Assembly: GCA_038222915.1 (NCBI GenBank) | Contig: JBBRHH010000435.1 | Location: 1-5,423 of the forward strand | Source of the DNA: JBBRHH01 sp038222915 | GTDB lineage: Bacteria; Planctomycetota; Phycisphaerae; Tepidisphaerales; Tepidisphaeraceae | DNA length: 5,423 nucleotides | Reading direction: 5' to 3' | In this document: positions 1 to 5,068 of the stretch, piece after piece | Layout of the letters: each line of letters starts with the position of its first letter | How positions within the stretch are numbered: position 1 is the stretch's first letter | The notes under the pieces: model-generated | Seen by the model: only the letters and a program-made list of their open reading frames with translations | Database searches by the model: none | Told to the model about the DNA's origin: nothing | Position numbers and translations under genes: made by a program

Positions 1-18
1 GAGGTCCTTTGAGACCTC
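1..18. repeat. Short perfect inverted repeat at the window edge
   Basis: GAGGTC (1-6) and GACCTC (13-18) pair perfectly around a 6-base CTTTGA loop. No T-run follows on the plus strand, and on the minus strand the following bases lie outside the window. It could be the stem of a minus-strand terminator for the gene at 69-425, a protein-binding site or chance. Confidence 0.35.
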
Positions 19-53
19 GACGCGTTTGTCTTTGTCGATTATCGCAGCGCGGC

Positions 54-71
54 AAAAAAGTCGGCTTTTTA
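54..71 (-). terminator. A/T-rich hairpin at the stop codon, weak terminator candidate
   Basis: Read on the minus strand, AAAAAG, a CCGA loop and CTTTTTT follow one another; the first A-run overlaps the TAA stop (71-69) of the tyrosine-rich gene. The stem is 6 bp, mostly A-T, and ends in a T-run. This could act as a weak intrinsic terminator, but the low G+C of the stem makes it unconvincing alone. Confidence 0.25.
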
Positions 72-425
72 GTATCGGCGATAGTGGCGATCGTCGTCGT
101 AGTGGCGGCCGCCGTAGTCGCGATACCGTGATTCATAGAAATAAACGCGCGGGGCGGGTTCGACGTAGATGCGCGGCGGGGCGACGTAGACCGGTGGTGG
201 GGCTACATACACGGGCGGCGGGGGATAGGCGTAGGTCGTGTAGGCGGGGTAATAGGAATAGCTGTAGTAGGACGCCGGCGCGTAATAGCCGTAGTCGTAG
301 CCGCGGCAATAGCTGTAGCTGTTGCCAAAGCCGAACGACAGCCCGATCGATGTGCGGTGGTGGTCGGCCATCGCCAACGACGGCAGGAATGCACTGAAGA
401 GGACCGCAAGCAACGCCTTTTTCAT
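69..425 (-). CDS. Small secreted tyrosine/proline-rich protein of unknown function
   Basis: 118 residues; no known domain recognised. Residues 1-20 form a signal peptide (MKK, then a hydrophobic core to about residue 18, AMA before a likely cleavage at D21), so the product should leave the cytoplasm by Sec. The mature part has IGLSFGFG at 27-34, a tyrosine-dense stretch at 37-67, a proline-rich repeat at 68-94 (VYVAPPP, VYVAPPR, IYVEPAP) and a charged tail rich in Tyr, Arg, His and Asp (95-118). I count 24 tyrosines and one cysteine (C40). The start is set by AAAGGAG (438-432) six bases before ATG at 425; an upstream in-frame ATG at 548 lacks such a site and would precede the signal peptide. 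Low-complexity exported proteins of this sort occur in many Gram-negative genomes, often without assigned function. A cell-envelope or surface role is inference. It is separated from the upstream transporter operon by a probable terminator, so it is likely its own unit. Confidence 0.8.
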   Translation of the reverse strand: MKKALLAVLFSAFLPSLAMADHHRTSIGLSFGFGNSYSYCRGYDYGYYAPASYYSYSYYPAYTTYAYPPPPVYVAPPPVYVAPPRIYVEPAPRVYFYESRYRDYGGRHYDDDRHYRRY

Positions 426-441
426 AACAACTCCTTTGGCC

Positions 442-460
442 CATCGGGTTTTGTCCGATG
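442..460 (-). promoter_or_regulatory. Hairpin in the leader of the tyrosine-rich protein gene
   Basis: On the minus strand CATCGG (460-455) and CCGATG (447-442) pair perfectly around a 7-base ACAAAAC loop. The stem ends four bases upstream of the AAAGGAG ribosome binding site. It would stand in the 5' leader of any transcript started upstream and could affect translation or mRNA stability. No function is shown, and a 6-bp stem can be chance. Confidence 0.35.
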
Positions 461-628
461 ACGCCACTGAACTCCCCGTATCGCTAGACACACCTTCATA
501 TACGAACGTTTGTGGCAGGGAGACCAGGGCGGCGTGTCCCGATAACACATCCTGGACGACGAAATCGACACAAAATGCGGGGATGGAGCGTCTAGGCCGG
601 CGCAGACGATCTGGACTGTGATAGCTGG

Positions 629-646
629 AAAATCCGGCCTGGCCGG
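629..646 (-). terminator. Probable intrinsic terminator of the transporter operon
   Basis: Three bases after the TAA stop of permease 2, the minus strand reads CCGGC, CAG loop, GCCGG and then ATTTT. A G+C-only 5-bp stem in a near-perfect 13-base palindrome followed by four T residues fits a short rho-independent terminator. The T-run is short, so readthrough into the next gene is possible. Confidence 0.5.
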
Positions 647-649
647 CGT

Positions 650-1663
650 TTACGGAGCGGCTGTCATAGCCGGTCGCCGGCGGGTTGAGAAGCGGGAGAG
701 CAGTTGGTTGCCGCCGATGGCGGCGAGGAGCAGTACGCCGCTCAGGATGAGCGCCAACTCGCCAGGGAGGTCCGACAGGCGCAGGCCGCGTTGGAGGACA
801 GCGATCGCGAGCAAGCCGAGCAAGGTTCCGTGAATACTGCCGCGGCCGCCGAAGATGGAGGTGCCGCCGAGAACGACGGCGGTGATGGCCATCAACTCGT
901 AGCCAGTGCCGGCGTCTGCCTTGGCTTGGCCAACACGGGCGACGTAGATCATCGCGGCGATGCTGGCGATCAATCCAGAAAGGACGTACACGAGGCTGAC
1001 GCGCCGCTCGACGCGGATGCCGGCGTAGCGCGCTCCTTCGGGCGAGAATCCGATGGCGAAGAGTGCCCGGCCGAAGGTGGTGCGGTGGAGGGTGAGCCAG
1101 AAGGCCGCGGCGATGATGAGGAACAGCGGGAGTTGGTTGGGGATGACGTTGAAGAAGTAGCCCTGGCCGAGGGAGATGAACGATGCGGGGAATTTTGTGA
1201 AGTTGTCGGCACCGTGGGTGATTCCTTCGGAAATTCCGCGGAAGAGCGAGTAGGTGCCGAGGGTGACAATGAGCGGCGGGATGCGAAGGCGGGTGATGAG
1301 CAGCGCGTTGAGGAGTCCCGCGATGGTGCCGACACTGAGCGTGCCGATGATGGCGGCCCAGAGTGGGAAGTGTGCATCGCGGAGCATTTTTCCGAAGAGT
1401 ACTGCGCAGAGGCTTAGGAGGGAGCCGACGCTGAGGTCGATGCCCGCGGTGATGATGACGGGCGTGAGGGCGAGGGCGAGGAGGCCGACCTCGATGCTGA
1501 GACGGACGGTTTCGAATGCGTTGTCGACGGTGAGGACATTGGTTCCGGTGGCGGAGAAGAGAATGAGCTGCGCGACGATGAGCGCGGCGAGGAACGTCTG
1601 TGGGTTGAGAAGGACGGAGAGGCGCTTCAGGCGATTGCCGGGTGGGAGGTCGAGGGTGGTCAT
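650..1663 (-). CDS. CUT2-family sugar ABC transporter permease (second subunit, RhaQ-like)
   Basis: 337 residues, normal length for a BPD_transp_2 (ribose/rhamnose/AI-2 type) permease; an inner-membrane protein with many hydrophobic helices, e.g. about 23-37, 60-73, 102-124, 178-192, 224-242 and 300-318. Family landmarks are GIDLSVGS (74-81), the cytoplasmic-loop motif AIGFSPEGARYAGI (203-216), probably contacting the ATPase, and the Gly-rich VVLGGTSIFGGRGS (263-276). The segment FPASF...GQGYFF (158-171) followed by LHRTTFGR (192-199) resembles RhaQ of the rhizobial rhamnose importer, as recalled from the family rather than aligned. The same frame stays open to 2212, but that extension is the antisense-like reading of permease 1; ATG at 1663 with AAAGGA eight bases upstream is the right start. 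It lies 4 bases after the stop of permease 1, and its ribosome binding site sits inside that gene's last codons, implying translational coupling. The C-terminal tail (325-337) is basic and unremarkable. Specific sugar uncertain. Confidence 0.93.
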   Translation of the reverse strand: MTTLDLPPGNRLKRLSVLLNPQTFLAALIVAQLILFSATGTNVLTVDNAFETVRLSIEVGLLALALTPVIITAGIDLSVGSLLSLCAVLFGKMLRDAHFPLWAAIIGTLSVGTIAGLLNALLITRLRIPPLIVTLGTYSLFRGISEGITHGADNFTKFPASFISLGQGYFFNVIPNQLPLFLIIAAAFWLTLHRTTFGRALFAIGFSPEGARYAGIRVERRVSLVYVLSGLIASIAAMIYVARVGQAKADAGTGYELMAITAVVLGGTSIFGGRGSIHGTLLGLLAIAVLQRGLRLSDLPGELALILSGVLLLAAIGGNQLLSRFSTRRRPAMTAAP

Positions 1664-1667
1664 CGGG

Positions 1668-2588
1668 TTATTCCTTTCCCCGCAGTGCGTCGGTTGCGAC
1701 GGCGAGCAGGATGACGGCTCCCTGGATGGCTTTTTCCCAGTAGGTGGGTTGGCCGAGGAAGGCGAGGGCTGGGCCGACGGTGCCGAGGAACAGGACGCCG
1801 ATGATGGTGCCGAAGAGCGTGCCGCGGCCGCCTGAGATAGCGACGCCGCCGACGACGACGGCGGCGATGACTTTGAGCTCCAGTCCTTTTCCGGTGTCGC
1901 TGTCGACTTGCGGCATCTGGACGGCGGTGAGCAACGCGGCGATGGCGGTGAGCGCGCCCATGGTGGCGAAGACGGCGAAGGTGACGCGGCGGGGGCGGAT
2001 GCCGGCGAGGCGCGCGGCTTCTTGGTCGGAGCCCACGGCGTAAACGGCCCGGCCGGCGGCGAGATTGCGAAGTGCCCAGGCAAAGAGGAAAAAGACGAGG
2101 AGGGCGAGCAGGACGATGGCCCATTGGCCTGCGCTTTGACCGAGGCCGAACCATTGAAAGCCGGTGAGATCGTTAACGGATGCGCCTTGTCGAATCCAAC
2201 TGAGCGATCCACCGAAGATCGTCATGGTGGCGAGGGTGACGACGATGGAGGGCATGCCGAGCCAGCCAATCAGGTAGCCGTTGATGGAGCCCATCAAGGT
2301 GCCGGCGAGGATGGTGATGATGGCGACCAGGGGCACGGGAACGCCCGAGCGGGTGAGCAGGGCGGCGACAATGGCACAGATGGAGAGTTGTGAGCCGATG
2401 GAGATGTCGATCTGCCGACAGAGGATGACGAGAGTCATGCCGACGGCGGCGACGAGGACATAGGCGTTGCTGACGAGGATGGCGCGGAGCTGGTCCTTGT
2501 AGAAGGCCGGGGCGGCAAAGGCGAGGACGATGAGGAGCAGGATGTAGGCGGCGGCGACGGAGAGCTCGCGCTTGTAACGGTGGATCAT
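1668..2588 (-). CDS. CUT2-family sugar ABC transporter permease (first subunit, RhaP-like)
   Basis: 306 residues, BPD_transp_2 family, inner-membrane half-channel expected to pair with the permease encoded just downstream. Hydrophobic segments lie at about 9-29, 37-56, 68-79, 86-108, 115-127, 156-172, 203-223, 238-252 and 259-278. Family motifs are IDISIGSQLS (60-69), the loop motif AVGSDQEAARLAGI (184-197), typical of the ATPase-facing region, and AAVVVGGVAISGGRGT (242-257). The ATG (2588-2586) overlaps the TGA of the ATPase gene in an ATGA junction; AGGAG (2604-2600) lies 11 bases upstream within the ATPase coding sequence, so the start and the coupling are well supported. It has only modest similarity to permease 2 beyond shared motifs, as usual for heterodimeric CUT2 channels. 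RhaP-like is inferred from gene order; ribose, AI-2 or another monosaccharide cannot be excluded. Confidence 0.93.
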   Translation of the reverse strand: MIHRYKRELSVAAAYILLLIVLAFAAPAFYKDQLRAILVSNAYVLVAAVGMTLVILCRQIDISIGSQLSICAIVAALLTRSGVPVPLVAIITILAGTLMGSINGYLIGWLGMPSIVVTLATMTIFGGSLSWIRQGASVNDLTGFQWFGLGQSAGQWAIVLLALLVFFLFAWALRNLAAGRAVYAVGSDQEAARLAGIRPRRVTFAVFATMGALTAIAALLTAVQMPQVDSDTGKGLELKVIAAVVVGGVAISGGRGTLFGTIIGVLFLGTVGPALAFLGQPTYWEKAIQGAVILLAVATDALRGKE

Positions 2589-4096
2589 GAGGCGAGGGTC
2601 TCCTGGGTGTGATGGCCTAGGGCGAGATCGAGGATTTTTTCCTGGGTTGCTTCATCGCGGTGAAGGAGGCCGGTGATTTTGCCGCCGCGCATGACGTGGA
2701 TTCGGTCGCTCATGCCGAGGATTTCGGGCAGCTCGGAGGAGATCATGAGGATGGCGAGGCCGCGCCTGGCGAGCTCGCCCATGAGGCGGTGGATTTCGGA
2801 TTTTGCGCCGACATCGACTCCCTGGGTGGGCTCATCGAGAATCAGTACGGACGGTTCGGCCGCGAGCCATCGTGCGAGCGCTACTTTCTGTTGATTGCCT
2901 CCGGAGAGGGTGGCGACTGGCGAGGCGAGGGAGGCGGTTTTGATGCTCAGGCGTTCGACGAAGGATGCGGCGGTGGATCGTTCGCGGCCAAACCGGATCC
3001 AGCCGCCGGATGCGATCTGGCGGAGGATGGTCAGGGTGATATTGGCGGAGACGGGCATGTCGAGGATGACGCCGTGGCGGCGGCGGTCTTCGGGGACGTA
3101 GGCGATGCCGAGTGCGGCGGCGCGGGCGGGGTTTTTGATTTTGACGGGTTGATTGCGGAGGAGGATTTCGCCGGTGTCGGCGGGGGTGAGGCCAAAGAGG
3201 GTGCGGGCGAGTTCGGTTCGGCCGGCTCCAACGAGGCCGGCCAGGCCGACGATTTCGCCGGCGCGAATGGACAGGTCGATGTTGGAAATGCCGCCTCGCG
3301 TGCAGGAAAGCTGGCGTGTTTCGAGGACCACGTCACCGAGATCGACGGTGATTTTGGGGAAGACGGCGGCGAGCTCGCGGCCGACCATTAGCCGGATTAG
3401 ATCTGGGCGGGTCACCTCGGTGATGGCGTGTGTCGCAACCCATTTTCCGTCACGGAGAATGGTGACGCGGTCGGCGATCTGGAAGAGTTCTTCCAAGCGG
3501 TGGGAGATGTAGATGATGCCGACGTCCTGGGAACGGAGTTCCTTGATGACGCGGAAGAGGTGCTCGGTTTCACGGTCGCTCAGAGAGGCGGTCGGCTCGT
3601 CCATGATGAGGACTTTGGCGCTTGCGCCGAGGGCGCGGGCGATCTCGACCAACTGCTGCTGGGGCATGGTGAGCTGGCGCACGAAGGTGTCGGCGGAGAT
3701 CTCTGCGCCGACGCGGTCGAGGAGTTCGCGGGCTCGGCGGCGGCGCTGGGCCCAGCGGATGCGCCGCCAGGCGCTACCGGTCTCGAGGCCGAGGGCGATG
3801 TTTTCGGCGACGGTGAGATCGGGGAAGAGGGCGGGTTGCTGGTAGATGGCGGCGATGCCGAGGGCGCGGGCGTTGCTGGGGGTGTTGTGGGTGATGGGGT
3901 GGCCGGCGAAGCGCATTTCGCCGGAGTCTGGGAGATGAGCGCCGGTGATGGTTTTGATGAGGGTGGATTTGCCTGCGCCGTTTTCGCCGATGAGGGCGTG
4001 GACTTCGCCGGCGAGGAGTTCGAACGAGACGCCGCCGAGCGCTTGCACGCCTGCGAAGGCCTTGGTGATGGAATGGAGTTCGAGGAGGGCGGCCAC
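2585..4096 (-). CDS. Sugar ABC transporter ATP-binding protein, CUT2 family (RhaT/RbsA-like)
   Basis: 503 residues: two fused ABC ATPase domains, the standard CUT2 design, on the cytoplasmic side of a monosaccharide importer. Domain 1 has Walker A GENGAGKST (37-45), a Q-loop near Q86, a degenerate signature LTMPQQQ (142-148), Walker B VLIMDEPTAS (162-171) and the switch His in ISHR (H199). Domain 2 has a degenerate Walker A GLVGAGRTE (287-295, Arg for the usual Lys), a canonical signature LSGGNQQKV (397-405), Walker B VLILDEPTQG (417-426) and Ser in place of the switch His (ISSELPE, 453-459). Known CUT2 ATPases share this asymmetry, so one composite site (Walker A of domain 1 with signature of domain 2) should hydrolyse ATP. 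DEPTQGVDVGAKSEIH (421-436) resembles rhamnose-type RhaT more than LsrA, as recalled. The start is GTG at 4096: upstream the frame has no ATG, GTG or TTG before a TGA at 4132-4130. No Shine-Dalgarno sequence precedes it. First gene of the operon. Confidence 0.95.
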   Translation of the reverse strand: MAALLELHSITKAFAGVQALGGVSFELLAGEVHALIGENGAGKSTLIKTITGAHLPDSGEMRFAGHPITHNTPSNARALGIAAIYQQPALFPDLTVAENIALGLETGSAWRRIRWAQRRRRARELLDRVGAEISADTFVRQLTMPQQQLVEIARALGASAKVLIMDEPTASLSDRETEHLFRVIKELRSQDVGIIYISHRLEELFQIADRVTILRDGKWVATHAITEVTRPDLIRLMVGRELAAVFPKITVDLGDVVLETRQLSCTRGGISNIDLSIRAGEIVGLAGLVGAGRTELARTLFGLTPADTGEILLRNQPVKIKNPARAAALGIAYVPEDRRRHGVILDMPVSANITLTILRQIASGGWIRFGRERSTAASFVERLSIKTASLASPVATLSGGNQQKVALARWLAAEPSVLILDEPTQGVDVGAKSEIHRLMGELARRGLAILMISSELPEILGMSDRIHVMRGGKITGLLHRDEATQEKILDLALGHHTQETLAS

Positions 4097-4200
4097 TGGG
4101 TGTTGGTATATCCGAGGAGGGGGCGAACGTCACGCGAGACGGCGTTGGGGCGGGTGGAGCTATTCACTTGTCAAAGAACAGGGAGGATCGAGTGAGGACA

Positions 4201-4290
4201 TTCCGGAATTTTTCACTATTAATTCCTAACACTTTCCTATCCCATTGAATGCGTTGGTGGTGCGCGTGAAGTGCGCACAAAATTGTGTTT
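4201..4290 (-). promoter_or_regulatory. Inverted-repeat cluster upstream of the transporter operon
   Basis: Several inverted repeats are packed 105-190 bases upstream of the ATPase start. They are TTCCGGAA (4201-4208); GGAATT (4205-4210) with AATTCC (4221-4226) around 10 bases; GTGCGC (4260-4265) with GCGCAC (4273-4278) around 7 bases; and CACAA (4276-4280) with TTGTG (4283-4287) around 2 bases. GTGCGC also recurs directly at 4271-4276. Position and symmetry suit an operator or activator site for the operon. I find no good sigma-70 -35/-10 pair inside, so the promoter itself is not placed. Binding protein unknown. Confidence 0.35.
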
Positions 4291-4669
4291 AGATGGGCGG
4301 GGAGCTGGATAAATCGGACTTAAGATCAATTTTTAGCAGCAGTTGTGAATAATCGACGGTTGCGTTTTTGCCCAAAAAACCGACCCCAAAGCGACATAGA
4401 ATCGACCCTGAAACGACCCTGAAACGACCCCATACCGACATACAACCGACCGTTTTTGACTCCATACCGACATGAAAGCGACGGGAGGCGAACTTGAACC
4501 ACGAAGGCCTCGACAGGCACCTCTTCGACACATCCGACAGGCTCAGGGCAGACGGAGAAGAGGTCATTTTGGAAATTGGAGACTGGATTGACGCGGCTTG
4601 AGGGGGTTGCGCCATGCCGGAGCGGCGGGCTTCGACGTCGTGCTTAACCGGTTGTGAGATTGATCGCAT
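4289..4669 (-). CDS. Doubtful 126-residue reading frame behind a strong gene start
   Basis: The frame opens with ATG at 4669, AAGGAG (4680-4675) five bases upstream and TATAAT (4710-4705) before that, a very plausible gene start. The product, however, matches nothing I recognise: a polar, Ser/Pro-rich N-terminal part (1-55), then a Phe/Val/Gly/Arg-rich part at roughly 60-100 that is mostly translation of the 11-bp repeat array, which has no reason to be coding. No signal peptide, membrane segment or domain is clear. The frame also crosses a REP-like sequence. I read it as either the surviving start of a gene whose body was lost or replaced by repeat DNA, a leader peptide, or a spurious frame. 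The next gene on this strand, the transporter ATPase, starts 192 bases after its stop. Confidence 0.15.
   Translation of the reverse strand: MRSISQPVKHDVEARRSGMAQPPQAASIQSPISKMTSSPSALSLSDVSKRCLSRPSWFKFASRRFHVGMESKTVGCMSVWGRFRVVSGSILCRFGVGFLGKNATVDYSQLLLKIDLKSDLSSSPPI
4349..4375 (-). promoter_or_regulatory. Weak sigma-70-like promoter candidate for the transporter operon
   Basis: On the minus strand TTGGGC (4375-4370) is followed after 15 bases by GATTAT (4354-4349). The spacing is short and both hexamers are imperfect. It is listed because it lies just downstream of the 11-bp repeat array and points at the ATPase gene, but it would give a leader of about 250 bases. Confidence 0.15.
4381..4489. 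repeat. Array of about ten 11-bp units beginning CGAC
   Basis: CGAC occurs at 4381, 4392, 4403, 4414, 4425, 4436 and 4447, exactly 11 bases apart each time. One 10-base unit then shifts the phase: TGAC at 4457, then CGAC at 4468 and 4479, again 11 apart. Two adjacent units are identical (CGACCCTGAAA, 4403-4424); others keep CGAC and an A-rich second half, e.g. CGACCCCAAAG, CGACCCCATAC, CGACATACAAC. The preceding block at 4370-4380 (GCCCAAAAAAC) may be a decayed unit. A period of 11 is close to one helical turn and is not a multiple of 3, so the pattern is not a protein repeat. The array lies about 285 bases upstream of the ATPase gene. Function unknown. Confidence 0.85.
4508..4556. repeat. 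REP-like fragment with repeated CGACAGGC
   Basis: CGACAGGC appears at 4511-4518 and 4535-4542, with TTCGACA between them (4524-4530). The second copy continues as CGACAGGCTCAGGGC, which resembles the widespread extragenic element often written TTCGACAGGCTCAGGGC in GC-rich bacteria; that resemblance is from memory. The complementary outer arm needed for a full palindrome is not evident, so it may be a degenerate copy. Confidence 0.4.
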
Positions 4670-4704
4670 GGTCGCTCCTTGCGTCTGGCCTGGCGGAGAT
4701 TCTG

Positions 4705-4747
4705 ATTATATGAACATAACCCTATCATGCTTGCATGATCGGGTCAA
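4705..4747 (-). promoter_or_regulatory. Promoter-like region with a 16-bp palindrome (possible operator)
   Basis: ATCATGC (4724-4730) and GCATGAT (4733-4739) form a perfect 7-bp-armed palindrome with a 2-base centre. On the minus strand TTGACC (4747-4742) lies just before it and TATAAT (4710-4705) after it; the distance between these two is too long for one promoter. TTGACC is 17 bases from TAGGGT (4724-4719), a poor -10, and with that pairing the palindrome would fill the spacer. If TATAAT is the real -10, the palindrome covers its -35 zone. Either way it would suit a dimeric regulator. Transcription would run toward the strong ribosome binding site at 4680-4675. Confidence 0.4.
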
Positions 4748-4765
4748 TGGGAATCTTTTTTTGTT

Positions 4766-4774
4766 TGGTATATT
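4766..4774 (+). promoter_or_regulatory. Extended -10 element on the plus strand
   Basis: TGGTATATT fits an extended -10 (TG, one base, then TATATT, five of six to consensus) pointing right. No good -35 hexamer is present 16-18 bases upstream. It lies 60 bases from the opposed TATAAT with the palindrome between them, as in a divergent promoter region. What it would transcribe is unclear: no convincing gene starts before 5413. Confidence 0.25.
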
Positions 4775-4842
4775 TGTGGGTCGGCTAGGAGCGCGGCGAG
4801 GTGAGAGTTTCGTAGATGAATGAGCAGAATTCTCTGGGCGTC

Positions 4843-4859
4843 GCCTCGCTACGCGAGGC
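4843..4859. repeat. Perfect 7-bp hairpin
   Basis: GCCTCGC (4843-4849) and GCGAGGC (4853-4859) pair around a TAC loop. No T-run follows on either strand, so it is not an intrinsic terminator. It is the first of three strong hairpins in the gene-free region. Confidence 0.5.
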
Positions 4860-4889
4860 CGGAGTGCTTCAGGACTTCGCTGCGCTGCG

Positions 4890-4905
4890 GTCGCGGGTAC
4901 GCGAC
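4890..4905. repeat. Perfect 6-bp hairpin
   Basis: GTCGCG (4890-4895) and CGCGAC (4900-4905) pair around a GGTA loop, 30 bases after the preceding hairpin. Together they may be a REP- or BIME-like extragenic element; no partner copy is in this window. Confidence 0.45.
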
Positions 4906-4938
4906 AATGCTGCGCATTTCCTTGCGCTTCCTGACGCG

Positions 4939-4961
4939 GGGGACTGGTCATTGGGGACTGG
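4939..4961. repeat. Direct repeat GGGGACTGG, two copies 14 bases apart
   Basis: GGGGACTGG occurs at 4939-4947 and 4953-4961 with TCATT between. A one-mismatch copy, GGAGACTGG, lies at 4578-4586, and GGTCATT precedes both 4953 and (at 4562-4568) that copy. This looks like a short dispersed intergenic repeat; no function can be assigned. Confidence 0.5.
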
Positions 4962-5068
4962 GTGGGCGGTGGGCGTAGATGCTTTTAATCGCTGTCGCTT
5001 CGCCGGGATGATGGTGGATGGTTCTTGCTCGATCTTATGGTGAACTGCTGCTGGCGCGGGTTGGAACA

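Larger units (their letters stand above)
426..649. other. Intergenic region between permease 2 and the tyrosine-rich gene
   Basis: This 224-base stretch carries the operon terminator on its right and the leader hairpin on its left. I found no coding frame with a ribosome binding site. A promoter for the tyrosine-rich gene should lie here, but no -35/-10 pair stands out on the minus strand; TATATG near 502-497 is only a weak -10 resemblance. Confidence 0.5.

Noticed and set aside
26..397. 123-residue plus-strand frame at the left edge
   Set aside because: Arg/Ser-rich antisense of the tyrosine-rich protein gene, which has a signal peptide and an excellent ribosome binding site.
704..1417. Long plus-strand frame, acidic and Gly-rich product
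   Set aside because: It is the complement of permease 2 codons in a high-GC gene, with no domain and no ribosome binding site.
1660..2154. 164-residue Arg/Pro-rich minus-strand frame
   Set aside because: Out-of-frame reading of permease 1; extreme Arg/Pro/His content and no start signal.
1664..2212. N-terminal extension of permease 2 to an upstream ATG at 2212 (520 residues)
   Set aside because: The extension is Ser/Pro-rich and lies inside permease 1 in another frame; family length and the AAAGGA site support ATG 1663.
2660..3391. 243-residue plus-strand frame
   Set aside because: Opposite-strand shadow of the ATPase gene; composition dominated by Gly, Asp, Glu and Ala as expected from antisense high-GC codons.
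4169..4174. Perfect TTGACA -35 box on the minus strand before the ATPase gene
   Set aside because: At 17 bases distance stands CGCCCC, and no TATAAT-like hexamer occurs at 15-19 bases, so it is not a usable sigma-70 promoter by itself.
3428..4195. 255-residue plus-strand frame
   Set aside because: Likewise the antisense of the ATPase, whose Walker, signature and switch motifs are all intact on the minus strand.
4381..4489. CRISPR array
   Set aside because: Units are 11 bases with no unique spacers of 25-40 bases and no cas genes nearby.
4753..4763. T7 run after the 16-bp palindrome as a plus-strand terminator
   Set aside because: Sixteen bases separate the palindrome from the T-run, too far for an intrinsic terminator, and no plus-strand gene ends there.
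4816..5043. 75-residue plus-strand frame downstream of the extended -10
   Set aside because: The anti-SD match is 12 bases from the ATG, and the frame consists largely of hairpin and direct-repeat DNA; no domain seen.
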